Assembly (NCBI GenBank): GCA_044350425.1 | Contig: JBILHS010000016.1 | Coordinates: 1 to 64,000, forward strand | Source: M3007 sp044350425 | GTDB taxonomy: Bacteria > Bacteroidota > Bacteroidia > Chitinophagales > Saprospiraceae | DNA length: 64,000 nt | Reading direction: 5' to 3' | Shown: piece by piece, positions 43,943-51,349 of the stretch | Numbering within the stretch: position 1 is the stretch's first letter | How the letters are laid out: every line of letters starts with the position of its first letter | The notes under the pieces: generated by a model | The model's input: the letters and a program-made list of their open reading frames with translations, nothing else | What the model was told of the DNA's origin: nothing | Databases searched by the model: none | Made by a program: the position numbers and the translations under genes

Positions 43943-45511
43943 TTAGCCCTTTACAAAAGAAGTATTCAACACCTGACCGGTCTTGGTCAAAATTCGAACC
44001 TGATAGGTGCCAGCAGGCAGATTTAGGATCTGAATGGAGGTTTCCAGTTGGTCTGAATGAAGCGAGTGCAATAATTTGCTATCGATATTGAAAATTTCAA
44101 TCTTTTTATCTCCGCTGACATTGGTCACGATTTGCACCACATTGCTGGCAGGGTTTGGAATGATCTTTAGAACCATGTTTTCAGCATTGGGTACGTCTGG
44201 TTTTAGGCCAAGCGGAACGCTTAATTTTACGATCCAGGAATCGTAAAGCCCATGATTTAAAGAGACATCACCATCCGTGGAAGCGGAGGCTACACCGACC
44301 AGAACAGAATTGCCTGTTCCATTGGAAGCGGTTCTGGCGTAATCAGCAGCTGATCCGCCCAGGCATATCTGGGACTTCAAAGTGCCTTCTTTGTCAAATT
44401 TTACGACCCAGGCATCTCTTGCACCATGGTAACCAACGGCATCGCCATCAAAAGAAGCGACTTCTCCGGCAAAGATGAAATCATTGTCTGCCCGTTGGAA
44501 TACGTTGAATGCAAAGTCTTCTCCGCTGCCTCCAAATGCCCTTTCCCACAATAAATCGCCGCTCGGACTCAGGCTTAATATCCAGGCATCATTTCCGCCA
44601 TGTTTATTCGTGACATCACCGTCGTAACTAGCCGTTAGGCCTGCAACGATGATATTGCCATTTGCAGCAATACAGAGCGCACGACCGCCATCCGAATCAC
44701 TTCCTCCGTAGACCTTGTTCCAACCCAGATCACCGTTTGGAGAAAGCTTTGCCACCCAAACATCCTGTAGTCCATGGTTATTGTTGCCAGTCATGTCTCC
44801 ATCGGTGCTGGTACTTACGCCGGCAATGATCAGGTCGCCGTTGGCAGCTTCTTCCACACCGTATAAGTAATCACTTTCACTGCCGCCAATTGTTTTTTGC
44901 CAGATCATCGCTCCCACCGCATCGATCTTCAGAACCCATCCATCGAAGTCGCCGTGAGATCCCCAAACCTCACCTGAATTGATGCTCATCGTTGCACCTG
45001 CAATCACATAATTGCCATCAGCAGTCTGGCGAATGGCACGAGAATCTTCCCGGTCACAGCCTCCGTAACACTGACGCCATTGAATCACGCCATTTGCATC
45101 CAGTTTAGCCACCCAGATATCTCTTCCACCGCGATTGCCAAACACCTGGCTGGAAGTTTTTGCTCCGTTACTTTCAGTCATTCCAACCAGAACATAACCG
45201 CCGTCACTGGTATTGTCCATGCCGGTAACGACATCATAATCCAGGCCGCCCAGGCATTTTTGCCAAAGTTTTACGCCATTATTGTTGATTTTAGTCAACC
45301 AGATGTCGGAACTTCCATGGTTTCCGGTAACGTCACCATTGCTACTTTGGGTTTCTGATCCGATCAGATAGCCTTCGTCTGTGGTGTTCAGGATCGTAAA
45401 TGGATATTCATTGCTGGTACCACCGTAGGATTTTTCCCACTCGATGCTGGGCTGCGCAAAGGCCAGCGAACCGAAAAGGCAAAAGGCAAGAAGAGAAGTG
45501 GAGTTTTTCAT
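43943..45511 (-). CDS. T9SS type A secreted protein with repeated propeller-like blades
   Basis: A 522-residue protein with signal peptide MKNSTSLLAFCLFGSLAFAQ. About seven repeats of 55-60 residues share the pattern 'W.K.YGG...D......T.DGGYVLVG.T.S.DGDVTGNHG..D.WV.KL...G...W'. They correspond to a seven-bladed propeller-like fold widespread in Bacteroidota secreted proteins. The C-terminal T9SS domain spans about residues 440-522 (KIIPNPASNVVQIV ... FNIDSKLLHS ... LPAGTYQVRILTKTGQ). It is predicted to be cell-surface or extracellular. No enzymatic motif is recognised; ligand binding or a structural role is possible. It has its own terminator and is separate from the CsgG-like operon. Confidence 0.88.
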   Translation of the reverse strand: MKNSTSLLAFCLFGSLAFAQPSIEWEKSYGGTSNEYPFTILNTTDEGYLIGSETQSSNGDVTGNHGSSDIWLTKINNNGVKLWQKCLGGLDYDVVTGMDNTSDGGYVLVGMTESNGAKTSSQVFGNRGGRDIWVAKLDANGVIQWRQCYGGCDREDSRAIRQTADGNYVIAGATMSINSGEVWGSHGDFDGWVLKIDAVGAMIWQKTIGGSESDYLYGVEEAANGDLIIAGVSTSTDGDMTGNNNHGLQDVWVAKLSPNGDLGWNKVYGGSDSDGGRALCIAANGNIIVAGLTASYDGDVTNKHGGNDAWILSLSPSGDLLWERAFGGSGEDFAFNVFQRADNDFIFAGEVASFDGDAVGYHGARDAWVVKFDKEGTLKSQICLGGSAADYARTASNGTGNSVLVGVASASTDGDVSLNHGLYDSWIVKLSVPLGLKPDVPNAENMVLKIIPNPASNVVQIVTNVSGDKKIEIFNIDSKLLHSLHSDQLETSIQILNLPAGTYQVRILTKTGQVLNTSFVKG

Positions 45512-45666
45512 GCGTAGTATTGTTTAGTTGTTTACATTGTGGAGCAAAGTTGAGTCAATCTGGCTCAAAAAAAAAGGACAGTTTTTTGCGGAATCCGCAA
45601 CTGGTCTATTGAATCGATGGACTATTTGCGGCCTGAATTTGAAATTTTGGGCAATTTTGTTGGATA

Positions 45667-47109
45667 TTAGCCCAATTCATGCGCTTTTTCCAGCAACCAG
45701 ATTCGGTCAGCCACAGGTTTTTTAGCTTCAATTCGCTTAATAAGCTGCCTGGATCGGTTGGCGTCTTTTAATCTTGACTGGGCAAGTTGTAACAGGAAGT
45801 TGACAAATTTGAGGTGGCGATCCCGCTGTGAAATAGCGGTCGTTTTTTGGGCAGTTCGTTCCAGATGTTTTCTAAAAGCGTCAATTTTATGGGATAGCAA
45901 TGGAGACTGGGTTTCGAAATAAATTTTCAATTCCAGGCGCCGGGCCTGCAACAAAAAAACCGGATAAAGTGTAGGGAAAGTCAGGTGTTGAAGGGCTAGG
46001 TCAAATTGTTTTGCTTCAAAAAAACACAAGGCTAAGCATAAGGAGTACAGGTCTTCTATTTCATCCTTTCCCACTATTTTGTGTCGGTGCGATGTAACAA
46101 AGTGTTTGGCCCATTCTATGTTTTTTGTACTAAGTGCAACCAAAGTTATATTTAGAAATGCATGTGGAGGGATCAGCCCGTCGTAGTAAAAAAAGCCCCG
46201 GCTTAGGTTATCCTGATGGATTTTATGCTGCACTTCGTATATTTCCGAATGACCGTTGTTGATCAATATAGTGCAAAAATTTCTTATATAGGTATAGAGT
46301 TCCGGAATTAGCTCTTGCGAAATGCAGTGCTCGTGTAGGCTGATCAGGTCTAATAGTTTTTCAAAATCCTGTTTTTCAGGCAAAGATTTTGAAAACAATC
46401 GATGGATCTCTTTCCGGATGGCCAGCAAGGGGCTGATCTGCTCATAATAGGCAGATAAGGGGGTGTTTTCTATCTCAAGAGTGAATATTTCCTGTGTTTC
46501 GAATGGAGCAAGGTTTTGTTGCAGAATATAGCGGTTTTTGAACTCAACACGTTCAGAAAAATAAAACAGATCCAGATTTTGAACAAGGTCAGGAATCGCT
46601 AAAGAATCCTTGCCATTGTTAAAATAGCTGCTCCATTCATGTTCCTCCAGCATCAACCGGTATTTAAATTCGTATTGTTTGGAAGATTCTAAATGGTTTT
46701 CATGGGCATCTTTTTTTATTCGTTGAAGGTTTTTTTGAAAATGAGCATCCAGCCTTTTTCTTCTCAAAACGCCCAAGAAATCCAATGCCTGCTGCTTCGA
46801 GTTATCCTCATTTAAGTATTGCCTGGTAATTAAAAATTGCTCCACCAGTTGGCTGAGTTTAGCCCGGGCTCTTTCAAGTCGTGCTTCTGAGTAGCTTTTC
46901 TCTCCAAAGGCAGCAGCATAAAGTTCCGGATTACTTGGAAGTTCCTTATTTGGAGCATTCGCAGCACTCAAATAACAGCTGAAAAGCTGTAACATTTCTT
47001 CTGATTTGTTTTCAGCCAGGAAAAAGGGGCTTTTTAGAAATAAAGGGAATTGTTCCTTTTCCTCGTCTGAAAAAGAGCCAATCAATCCGAGAAGCTTTGG
47101 ACGTGACAT
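45667..47109 (-). CDS. Helix-rich cytoplasmic protein of unknown function (480 aa)
   Basis: Start chosen at 47109 (MSRPKLLGLIGSFSDEEKEQF); a longer frame to 47190 would run over the divergent promoter region. There is no signal peptide or membrane segment. The protein is almost entirely helical, Leu/Phe/Glu/Lys-rich, with short regularly spaced helices (for example ARLERARAKLSQLVEQFLI, LYSLCLALCFFEAKQFDLAL, RDRHLKFVNFLLQLAQSRL) that suggest TPR-like or other alpha-solenoid repeats, although none is a canonical TPR. Similar-sized orphan proteins occur in Saprospiraceae as far as I recall. It is divergent from the beta-helix/cytochrome pair. Function unknown. Confidence 0.75.
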   Translation of the reverse strand: MSRPKLLGLIGSFSDEEKEQFPLFLKSPFFLAENKSEEMLQLFSCYLSAANAPNKELPSNPELYAAAFGEKSYSEARLERARAKLSQLVEQFLITRQYLNEDNSKQQALDFLGVLRRKRLDAHFQKNLQRIKKDAHENHLESSKQYEFKYRLMLEEHEWSSYFNNGKDSLAIPDLVQNLDLFYFSERVEFKNRYILQQNLAPFETQEIFTLEIENTPLSAYYEQISPLLAIRKEIHRLFSKSLPEKQDFEKLLDLISLHEHCISQELIPELYTYIRNFCTILINNGHSEIYEVQHKIHQDNLSRGFFYYDGLIPPHAFLNITLVALSTKNIEWAKHFVTSHRHKIVGKDEIEDLYSLCLALCFFEAKQFDLALQHLTFPTLYPVFLLQARRLELKIYFETQSPLLSHKIDAFRKHLERTAQKTTAISQRDRHLKFVNFLLQLAQSRLKDANRSRQLIKRIEAKKPVADRIWLLEKAHELG

Positions 47110-47166
47110 AAGCGTGAATGGAGTATTTTGTTCTGGAGGTATACTTAACGGAAAGTGGCGCTGTCG

Positions 47167-47184
47167 TATGTTTGACCAAAAGTA
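47167..47184. promoter_or_regulatory. Two back-to-back -7 boxes in the 83-bp divergent intergenic region
   Basis: TATGTTTG at 47167-47174 (plus strand, for the beta-helix gene at 47193) and TACTTTTG on the minus strand at 47184-47177 (for the gene starting at 47109) are both exact TAnnTTTG matches and lie two bases apart. The two promoters would overlap and probably compete. Neither has a clear -33 TTTG. Confidence 0.4.
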
Positions 47185-47192
47185 ATACATCC

Positions 47193-48374
47193 ATGCAAAA
47201 ACTGCTTTTAACCTTCCTTTTAATTACGATTGCCAGGTGTCTGCTGGCTCAGCCAGATATTGAAAAATTGTTTCAGACCCAGCTCATCCTGGCAGAAGAC
47301 GGCTCAACGGTTGAATTCCCGGAAGGCAATTTTACACTCTCCAACACACTTTGGCTCGACGCCAAGAAAAATGTTACGATCCGTGGTGCCGGACAGGGTA
47401 AGACGGTACTTTCCTTCAAAAATCAGAAACAAGGCGCGGAAGGGATTAAAGTCACCAATGCACAAAATATTGTTTTAGAGCATTTTACCATTGAAGATTC
47501 AAAGGGAGACCTCATCAAGACGCAGCAGGTGCAGGGGCTTACCTTTCGGGATATCACCGCCCAATGGACCGGCAAGCCTAAGGCCTCTAATGGCTCCTAC
47601 GCACTCTATCCGGTGCAATGCCAGAACGTCCGCATCGAACGTTGTACCGCCATTGGAGCATCCGATGCAGGTATTTATGTCGGACAATCTGACTCCGTTT
47701 GGGTAAGCGATTGTCTGGCCAAATGGAACGTAGCCGGGATAGAGATTGAAAATACGACGCATGCCTGGGTCTGGAAAAACAAAGCCTTCGACAATACAGG
47801 TGGCATCCTGATTTTCGACTTGCCGGATCTGCCTAAAAAACGTGGCGGACATGTCAAAGTTTACGATAACCTGGTGACCCGCAATAACTTCCGAAATTTT
47901 GCGCCGCCTGGAAATATCGTAGGAAAAGTGCCGCCCGGGACCGGTGTTATGATCCTTTCCACCAAGGATGTGGAGGTATTTAACAATAAAATATGGGACA
48001 ATAAAACGGCATCTACCGTGATTGTGAGCTATTTCATCACAGAAACGCCGATCAAAGACAGGGATTACAATCCTTACCCATCGCGGATCTATATTCACGA
48101 CAATATCTACTCCATGGGTAAAAGAATGCCTACCTGGAAAAATAAACTTGGGTTTATTTTTTGGTGGAAATTTGGCAAAAAAGTGCCGCATATCCTGTAC
48201 GATGGCATTCAAAATCCGGATTGGCTAGAAGAAAATGGACAGCTTAAATCCGGCTACGAAATTTGCGTCCGAAACAATGAAAACGGCACTTTTGCCAATA
48301 TCCGTGCCGACAAACTGGGCCTGTTTAAAGGCAAAATCAGCAAAAAAACCGAGGCTTATGACTGCGAATTTTAA
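47193..48374 (+). CDS. Exported parallel beta-helix protein (TIGR03805-like)
   Basis: A 393-residue protein starting at 47193 (MQKLLLTFLLITIARCLLAQ, signal peptide). The central part is a right-handed beta-helix with repeats such as NIVLEHFTIEDS, GLTFRDITAQW, NVRIERCTAIGASDAGIYVGQSDSVWVSDCLAKWNVAGIEIENT. The latter GIYVGQS...GIEIEN ladder is typical of the TIGR03805 group. That group is known to occur beside SO2930-type diheme cytochromes, exactly as here: the next gene starts 17 bp before this stop codon. It lacks a T9SS domain, so it should stay in the periplasm. A joint redox or electron-transfer process is likely but the substrate is unknown. Confidence 0.87.
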   Translation: MQKLLLTFLLITIARCLLAQPDIEKLFQTQLILAEDGSTVEFPEGNFTLSNTLWLDAKKNVTIRGAGQGKTVLSFKNQKQGAEGIKVTNAQNIVLEHFTIEDSKGDLIKTQQVQGLTFRDITAQWTGKPKASNGSYALYPVQCQNVRIERCTAIGASDAGIYVGQSDSVWVSDCLAKWNVAGIEIENTTHAWVWKNKAFDNTGGILIFDLPDLPKKRGGHVKVYDNLVTRNNFRNFAPPGNIVGKVPPGTGVMILSTKDVEVFNNKIWDNKTASTVIVSYFITETPIKDRDYNPYPSRIYIHDNIYSMGKRMPTWKNKLGFIFWWKFGKKVPHILYDGIQNPDWLEENGQLKSGYEICVRNNENGTFANIRADKLGLFKGKISKKTEAYDCEF

Positions 48375-49425
48375 GTGGGGAATATTACTGGTCCTTGCTA
48401 CGGCAAGCCTGGGTAGCAGGCCTGAAAACGCATCATCCAAAGCGGCTATTGGAGTCAAATCCAAGCTTTCAGAATATGCCTTTTTTATAGGCAAGATTGC
48501 AAATCTATCTCCTTCAGCCAACGTATTTCCTTATGAGGTAAATGCCCCGCTATTCAGTGATTATGCTGAAAAATCGCGGTTTGTTTATCTACCAGCCGGA
48601 CAATCCATGGTATATCATGCAGAACATGCATTTGAGTTTCCAAGCCGAGCGGTCATCATCAAGAACTTTTACTACTGGCGGGATACACGGTTCCCTGAAA
48701 AGGGTCGAAAGATATTGGAGACCCGATTATTGATCAAGGAGGAAAAGAGCTGGAAAGCATTGGAATATATCTGGAATGAAGCACAGGACGATGCATATTT
48801 AGAGGTCGCAGGCGCGAATTTGGCCCATAGCTGGGTAGACATTAAAGGCAAAAAGCAGGAGATTGAATACATCGCGCCTAATCTGAACCAATGTAAAGGT
48901 TGTCATTCTTATGACGGACAATTTGTGCCCATCGGCATTACAGCCCGTCAACTGAACCGTGAAGAAAAGGGTGAAAATCAATTGTTGGCCTGGCAGAAAT
49001 CAGGTCGCTTGATTTTGCCGGAGGGGTTTGAGCTGCAGCATGCTCCCCGCCTTATAGATTACAGGGTTCTGGCCACGCCTGGACACGATTCACCTGCGGA
49101 ACGTGTTTTGGCTGCCCGGGCTTACCTGGACGGCAACTGTGCACACTGTCATAATCCGCATGGTCCGGCTAGTACCAGTGGGATGTTTTTGGAATTTGAT
49201 CAAACCAATACAGAACGCCTGGGTGTAGGAAAACCTCCGGTTGCTGCCGGCCGGGGAAGCGGCAACCGACGTTTTGGTATCGTGCCGGGCAAACCCAATG
49301 AAAGCATCCTTGTCTTTCGCATGGAAAGTGATGATCCGGGGATTCGGATGCCGGAATTAGGCCGACAATTGAGACACCAGGAAGGCGTTGCGCTGATTAA
49401 AGACTGGATTCGGGAGATGAAGTGA
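48358..49425 (+). CDS. SO2930-family diheme c-type cytochrome
   Basis: A 355-residue protein starting at the ATG at 48358 (MTANFKWGILLVLATASLG, signal peptide). The long frame upstream to 48235 overlaps the beta-helix gene and is not native. Two haem-c sites are visible: CKGCH in NQCKGCHSYDG and CAHCH in GNCAHCHNPHGPAS. Other family marks are FPYEVNAPLFSDYAEKSRFVYLPAG near the N-terminus and RLGVGKPPVAAGRGSG, with the C-terminal PGIRMPELGRQ. Its 17-bp overlap with the beta-helix gene implies translational coupling. Family members are periplasmic electron carriers of unknown partner. A 39-bp-arm palindrome follows directly after its stop codon. Confidence 0.9.
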   Translation: MTANFKWGILLVLATASLGSRPENASSKAAIGVKSKLSEYAFFIGKIANLSPSANVFPYEVNAPLFSDYAEKSRFVYLPAGQSMVYHAEHAFEFPSRAVIIKNFYYWRDTRFPEKGRKILETRLLIKEEKSWKALEYIWNEAQDDAYLEVAGANLAHSWVDIKGKKQEIEYIAPNLNQCKGCHSYDGQFVPIGITARQLNREEKGENQLLAWQKSGRLILPEGFELQHAPRLIDYRVLATPGHDSPAERVLAARAYLDGNCAHCHNPHGPASTSGMFLEFDQTNTERLGVGKPPVAAGRGSGNRRFGIVPGKPNESILVFRMESDDPGIRMPELGRQLRHQEGVALIKDWIREMK

Positions 49426-49430
49426 TTGGT

Positions 49431-49511
49431 GTGGTGAAGTTGGGGGGCTTGTGGATACCTCGGAGGTTTTCGAAACCTCCGAGGTATCCACAAGCCCCCC
49501 AACTTCACCAC
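49431..49511. repeat. Perfect 39-bp inverted repeat (palindromic element)
   Basis: Positions 49431-49469 are the exact reverse complement of 49473-49511 around the loop tcg. The core is gatacctcggaggttt with aaacctccgaggtatc. It starts 5 bp after the cytochrome stop codon and has no T tract of its own, so it is longer and more perfect than a normal terminator. It resembles the palindromic elements that occur scattered in Bacteroidota genomes. Confidence 0.9.
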
Positions 49512-49516
49512 TGCTC

Positions 49517-49552
49517 AAAAAAACAGCCCGACGGAACTGTATCCGCCGGGCC
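49517..49552 (-). terminator. Rho-independent terminator for the anti-sigma-like gene
   Basis: On the minus strand, gcccggcgga and tccgtcgggc pair over 10 bp with one mismatch around a 6-base loop, followed by T7. It lies about 30 bp after the stop at 49580. Confidence 0.75.
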
Positions 49553-49579
49553 TCCTTATTACTGCTAAAATGTTGTGCG

Positions 49580-50098
49580 CTAGTTGCCTCCGCCCTTTTT
49601 CTTTTGCGCTTCTGTACTATTTGGCGGCAAGGTTTGCTTGCTGCCCGGAAGCGGTTGTGCACCCTGGGCATTCGGGTTGACCTGGTTCTCCTCTGTACTG
49701 TTACGGGGTGTTGGTTTGGGACTAGTTTCTTTTACAGCGTTGGAGCCCGTTCCTGCTTTGGGTGCTTCAATGTTTTGGTCGCCCACTTGCTCCATAGGGG
49801 CAGATGGTGTCAAAACAGGCTGTTCGATCGGAGCGACACTTGGTGCTACGGTTGGGGTTTTAGCTGGCCCTGAAAACATCCAGTATAAACCACCAAAGAT
49901 CGTGATGAGAATTGCGGCAAGCAAAACCAGCGATTTTGTACTCCAGCCACTAGCAGGCTGTGGTATGTTCGCCTGCACATGTTGCCAGACCCGATCGGAA
50001 GGCGTGTCCCAGCCCGATTCAGCAGGTGCATTGGGAAGGTTTTCCAGGGTGTTGCGAAAAAGATCGTCGATGGGTGAATTTGCTTGTTGCTCAGTCAT
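49580..50098 (-). CDS. Single-pass membrane protein, putative anti-sigma partner
   Basis: A 172-residue protein. The N-terminal cytoplasmic part of about 50 residues (DDLFRNTLENLPNAPAESGWDTPSDRVWQHVQANI) has the 'W..V.' helix seen in small anti-sigma regulators. One membrane helix spans about residues 55-76 (SLVLLAAILITIFGGLYWMF). The rest is a Pro/Thr/Gln/Asn-rich low-complexity periplasmic tail ending KKKGGG. It lies 32 bp downstream of a sigma-70 family gene in the same operon, the usual place for a membrane-bound anti-sigma factor. No zinc-finger (HxxxCxxC) is present, so the role is inferred from topology and context only. Confidence 0.7.
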   Translation of the reverse strand: MTEQQANSPIDDLFRNTLENLPNAPAESGWDTPSDRVWQHVQANIPQPASGWSTKSLVLLAAILITIFGGLYWMFSGPAKTPTVAPSVAPIEQPVLTPSAPMEQVGDQNIEAPKAGTGSNAVKETSPKPTPRNSTEENQVNPNAQGAQPLPGSKQTLPPNSTEAQKKKGGGN

Positions 50099-50130
50099 GG
50101 GTGGGAGTGTGTGCTTTTGGGGATTTAGGA

Positions 50131-50676
50131 TCAGGAAATGAATGATTTATCTAATATTTTTTTCAGGAATTCGCGGGCTTTGAACAATTGACTTTTGCTG
50201 GTGCCTATGCTAATGCCTAGTTTTTCTGCTATTTCTTCGTGGCTGAAACCTTCGATCGCGTAAAAATTAAATACCGTGCGATAGCCTGGTGGAAGTCTTT
50301 GAAGATAGGTCAGTAAGGTTTGTGCGTCAAGATTGGAAGCAAAGTCTTCTTCTGTGTGGAATTTGCTTTCAAAAACATTGAAATCAGGAACGTCTTTTAC
50401 AAAATCACGTTGTTTGCGCAAGTGACTCAGTGCGGTGTTCACCATGATCCGTCGTATCCAACCGCCCAATGCGCCATCGCCTCTAAACTGGATCATGTCC
50501 CGGTAGACCCGAACAAAACCATCCTGTAACATATCCTCCGCTTCTGCCTTATCTTTGGCATAGCGCAGCAGGACGCGAAACATCGGCAAACTAAACTGGC
50601 GGTATAGTGCCGTTTGATGCGCGGGGCTGCCTTGGAGAATGCCGCTGACTAGTTCTTGATCGTTGTATGGATGCAT
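50131..50676 (-). CDS. RNA polymerase sigma-70 family factor (ECF-like)
   Basis: A 181-residue protein; start chosen at 50676 (MHPYNDQELVSGILQG), the longer frame to 50766 being unsupported. Sigma region 2 is visible in ALYRQFSLPMFRVLLRYAKDKAEAEDMLQDGFVRVYRD (region 2.2 motif DKAEAEDMLQDGF), then GALGGWIRRIMVNTALSHLRK. Region 4 is LQRLPPGYRTVFNFYAIEGFSHEEIAEKLGISIGTSKSQLFKARE, a helix-turn-helix with -35 contacts. The size fits the ECF class. It directly precedes a single-pass membrane protein gene likely to control it. The target regulon is unknown. Confidence 0.92.
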   Translation of the reverse strand: MHPYNDQELVSGILQGSPAHQTALYRQFSLPMFRVLLRYAKDKAEAEDMLQDGFVRVYRDMIQFRGDGALGGWIRRIMVNTALSHLRKQRDFVKDVPDFNVFESKFHTEEDFASNLDAQTLLTYLQRLPPGYRTVFNFYAIEGFSHEEIAEKLGISIGTSKSQLFKAREFLKKILDKSFIS

Positions 50677-50738
50677 GTTGGTTTGAACAAAGAGTTTGAT
50701 GGTGAATGTTGAATTTGGGTTGCCTGGACCTTTAAATT

Positions 50739-51266
50739 TTATTTGGCCTTTCGTACAAACTCCCAAACCACGATACCTGTCGCCACGGCCACATTCAAGG
50801 AATGCTTGGTGCCAAACTGAGGTATTTCCAGGACCCCATCACAAAGCGCAAGGGTTTTATTGTCAACGCCTTCTACCTCATTTCCCAGGACAAATGCGTA
50901 GCGGCCTTCCTGCTCCCGTGAGAAGTCCTGCAACCACGTTTTTTGAGTGGTCTGCTCAATCGCTAAAACTATATAGCCTGCTTTTTTTAAGGACTGAACG
51001 GCTTCAGCTGAACTGGAGAAGTAGGCCCAATCTACTGAATCCGTGCTGCCCAGTGCCGTTTTCAGGATCTCCCGGTGGGGAGGCTGGGCGGTAATGCCAC
51101 AAAGCAGGATCTTTTCCAGCGCAAATGCATCGGCGGTACGGAAGATGGATCCGACGTTGAGTCCGGAGCGCACGCTATCCAACACCAGGATAAGCGGTTG
51201 TTTGGGGCCGTTTTTAAAGTCCGAAACAGATATTCTGTTCAGGTTTTCCATGCTATTCTTTTCCAT
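50739..51266 (-). CDS. SpoU/TrmH-family RNA methyltransferase
   Basis: A 175-residue SPOUT methyltransferase with a C-terminal trefoil knot. Motif 1 is LDSVRSGLNVGSIFRTADAF (Arg contacting substrate), motif 2 is YAFVLGNEVEGV and motif 3 is EIPQFGTKHSLNVAVATGIVVWE. These are the three conserved SpoU motifs. It lacks the extra N-terminal RNA-binding domain of longer TrmH proteins. Members 2'-O-methylate ribose in tRNA or rRNA using SAM; the exact target site cannot be inferred. The start MEKNSMENLNR at 51266 is weak but acceptable. It is transcribed divergently from the phospholipase-D-like gene. Confidence 0.93.
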   Translation of the reverse strand: MEKNSMENLNRISVSDFKNGPKQPLILVLDSVRSGLNVGSIFRTADAFALEKILLCGITAQPPHREILKTALGSTDSVDWAYFSSSAEAVQSLKKAGYIVLAIEQTTQKTWLQDFSREQEGRYAFVLGNEVEGVDNKTLALCDGVLEIPQFGTKHSLNVAVATGIVVWEFVRKAK

Positions 51267-51349
51267 GGCGCAAAAATGCGCAACTTCGCGCTTGGTTTAC
51301 AAACTTGTGCCAAGAATCAAGCCCCAAAAGCCCTGTACCATCAACAATA

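Noticed and set aside
47499..48212. 237-codon minus-strand frame opposite the beta-helix gene
   Set aside because: Shadow of the beta-helix gene, whose signal peptide, repeats and overlap with the cytochrome gene support the plus strand.
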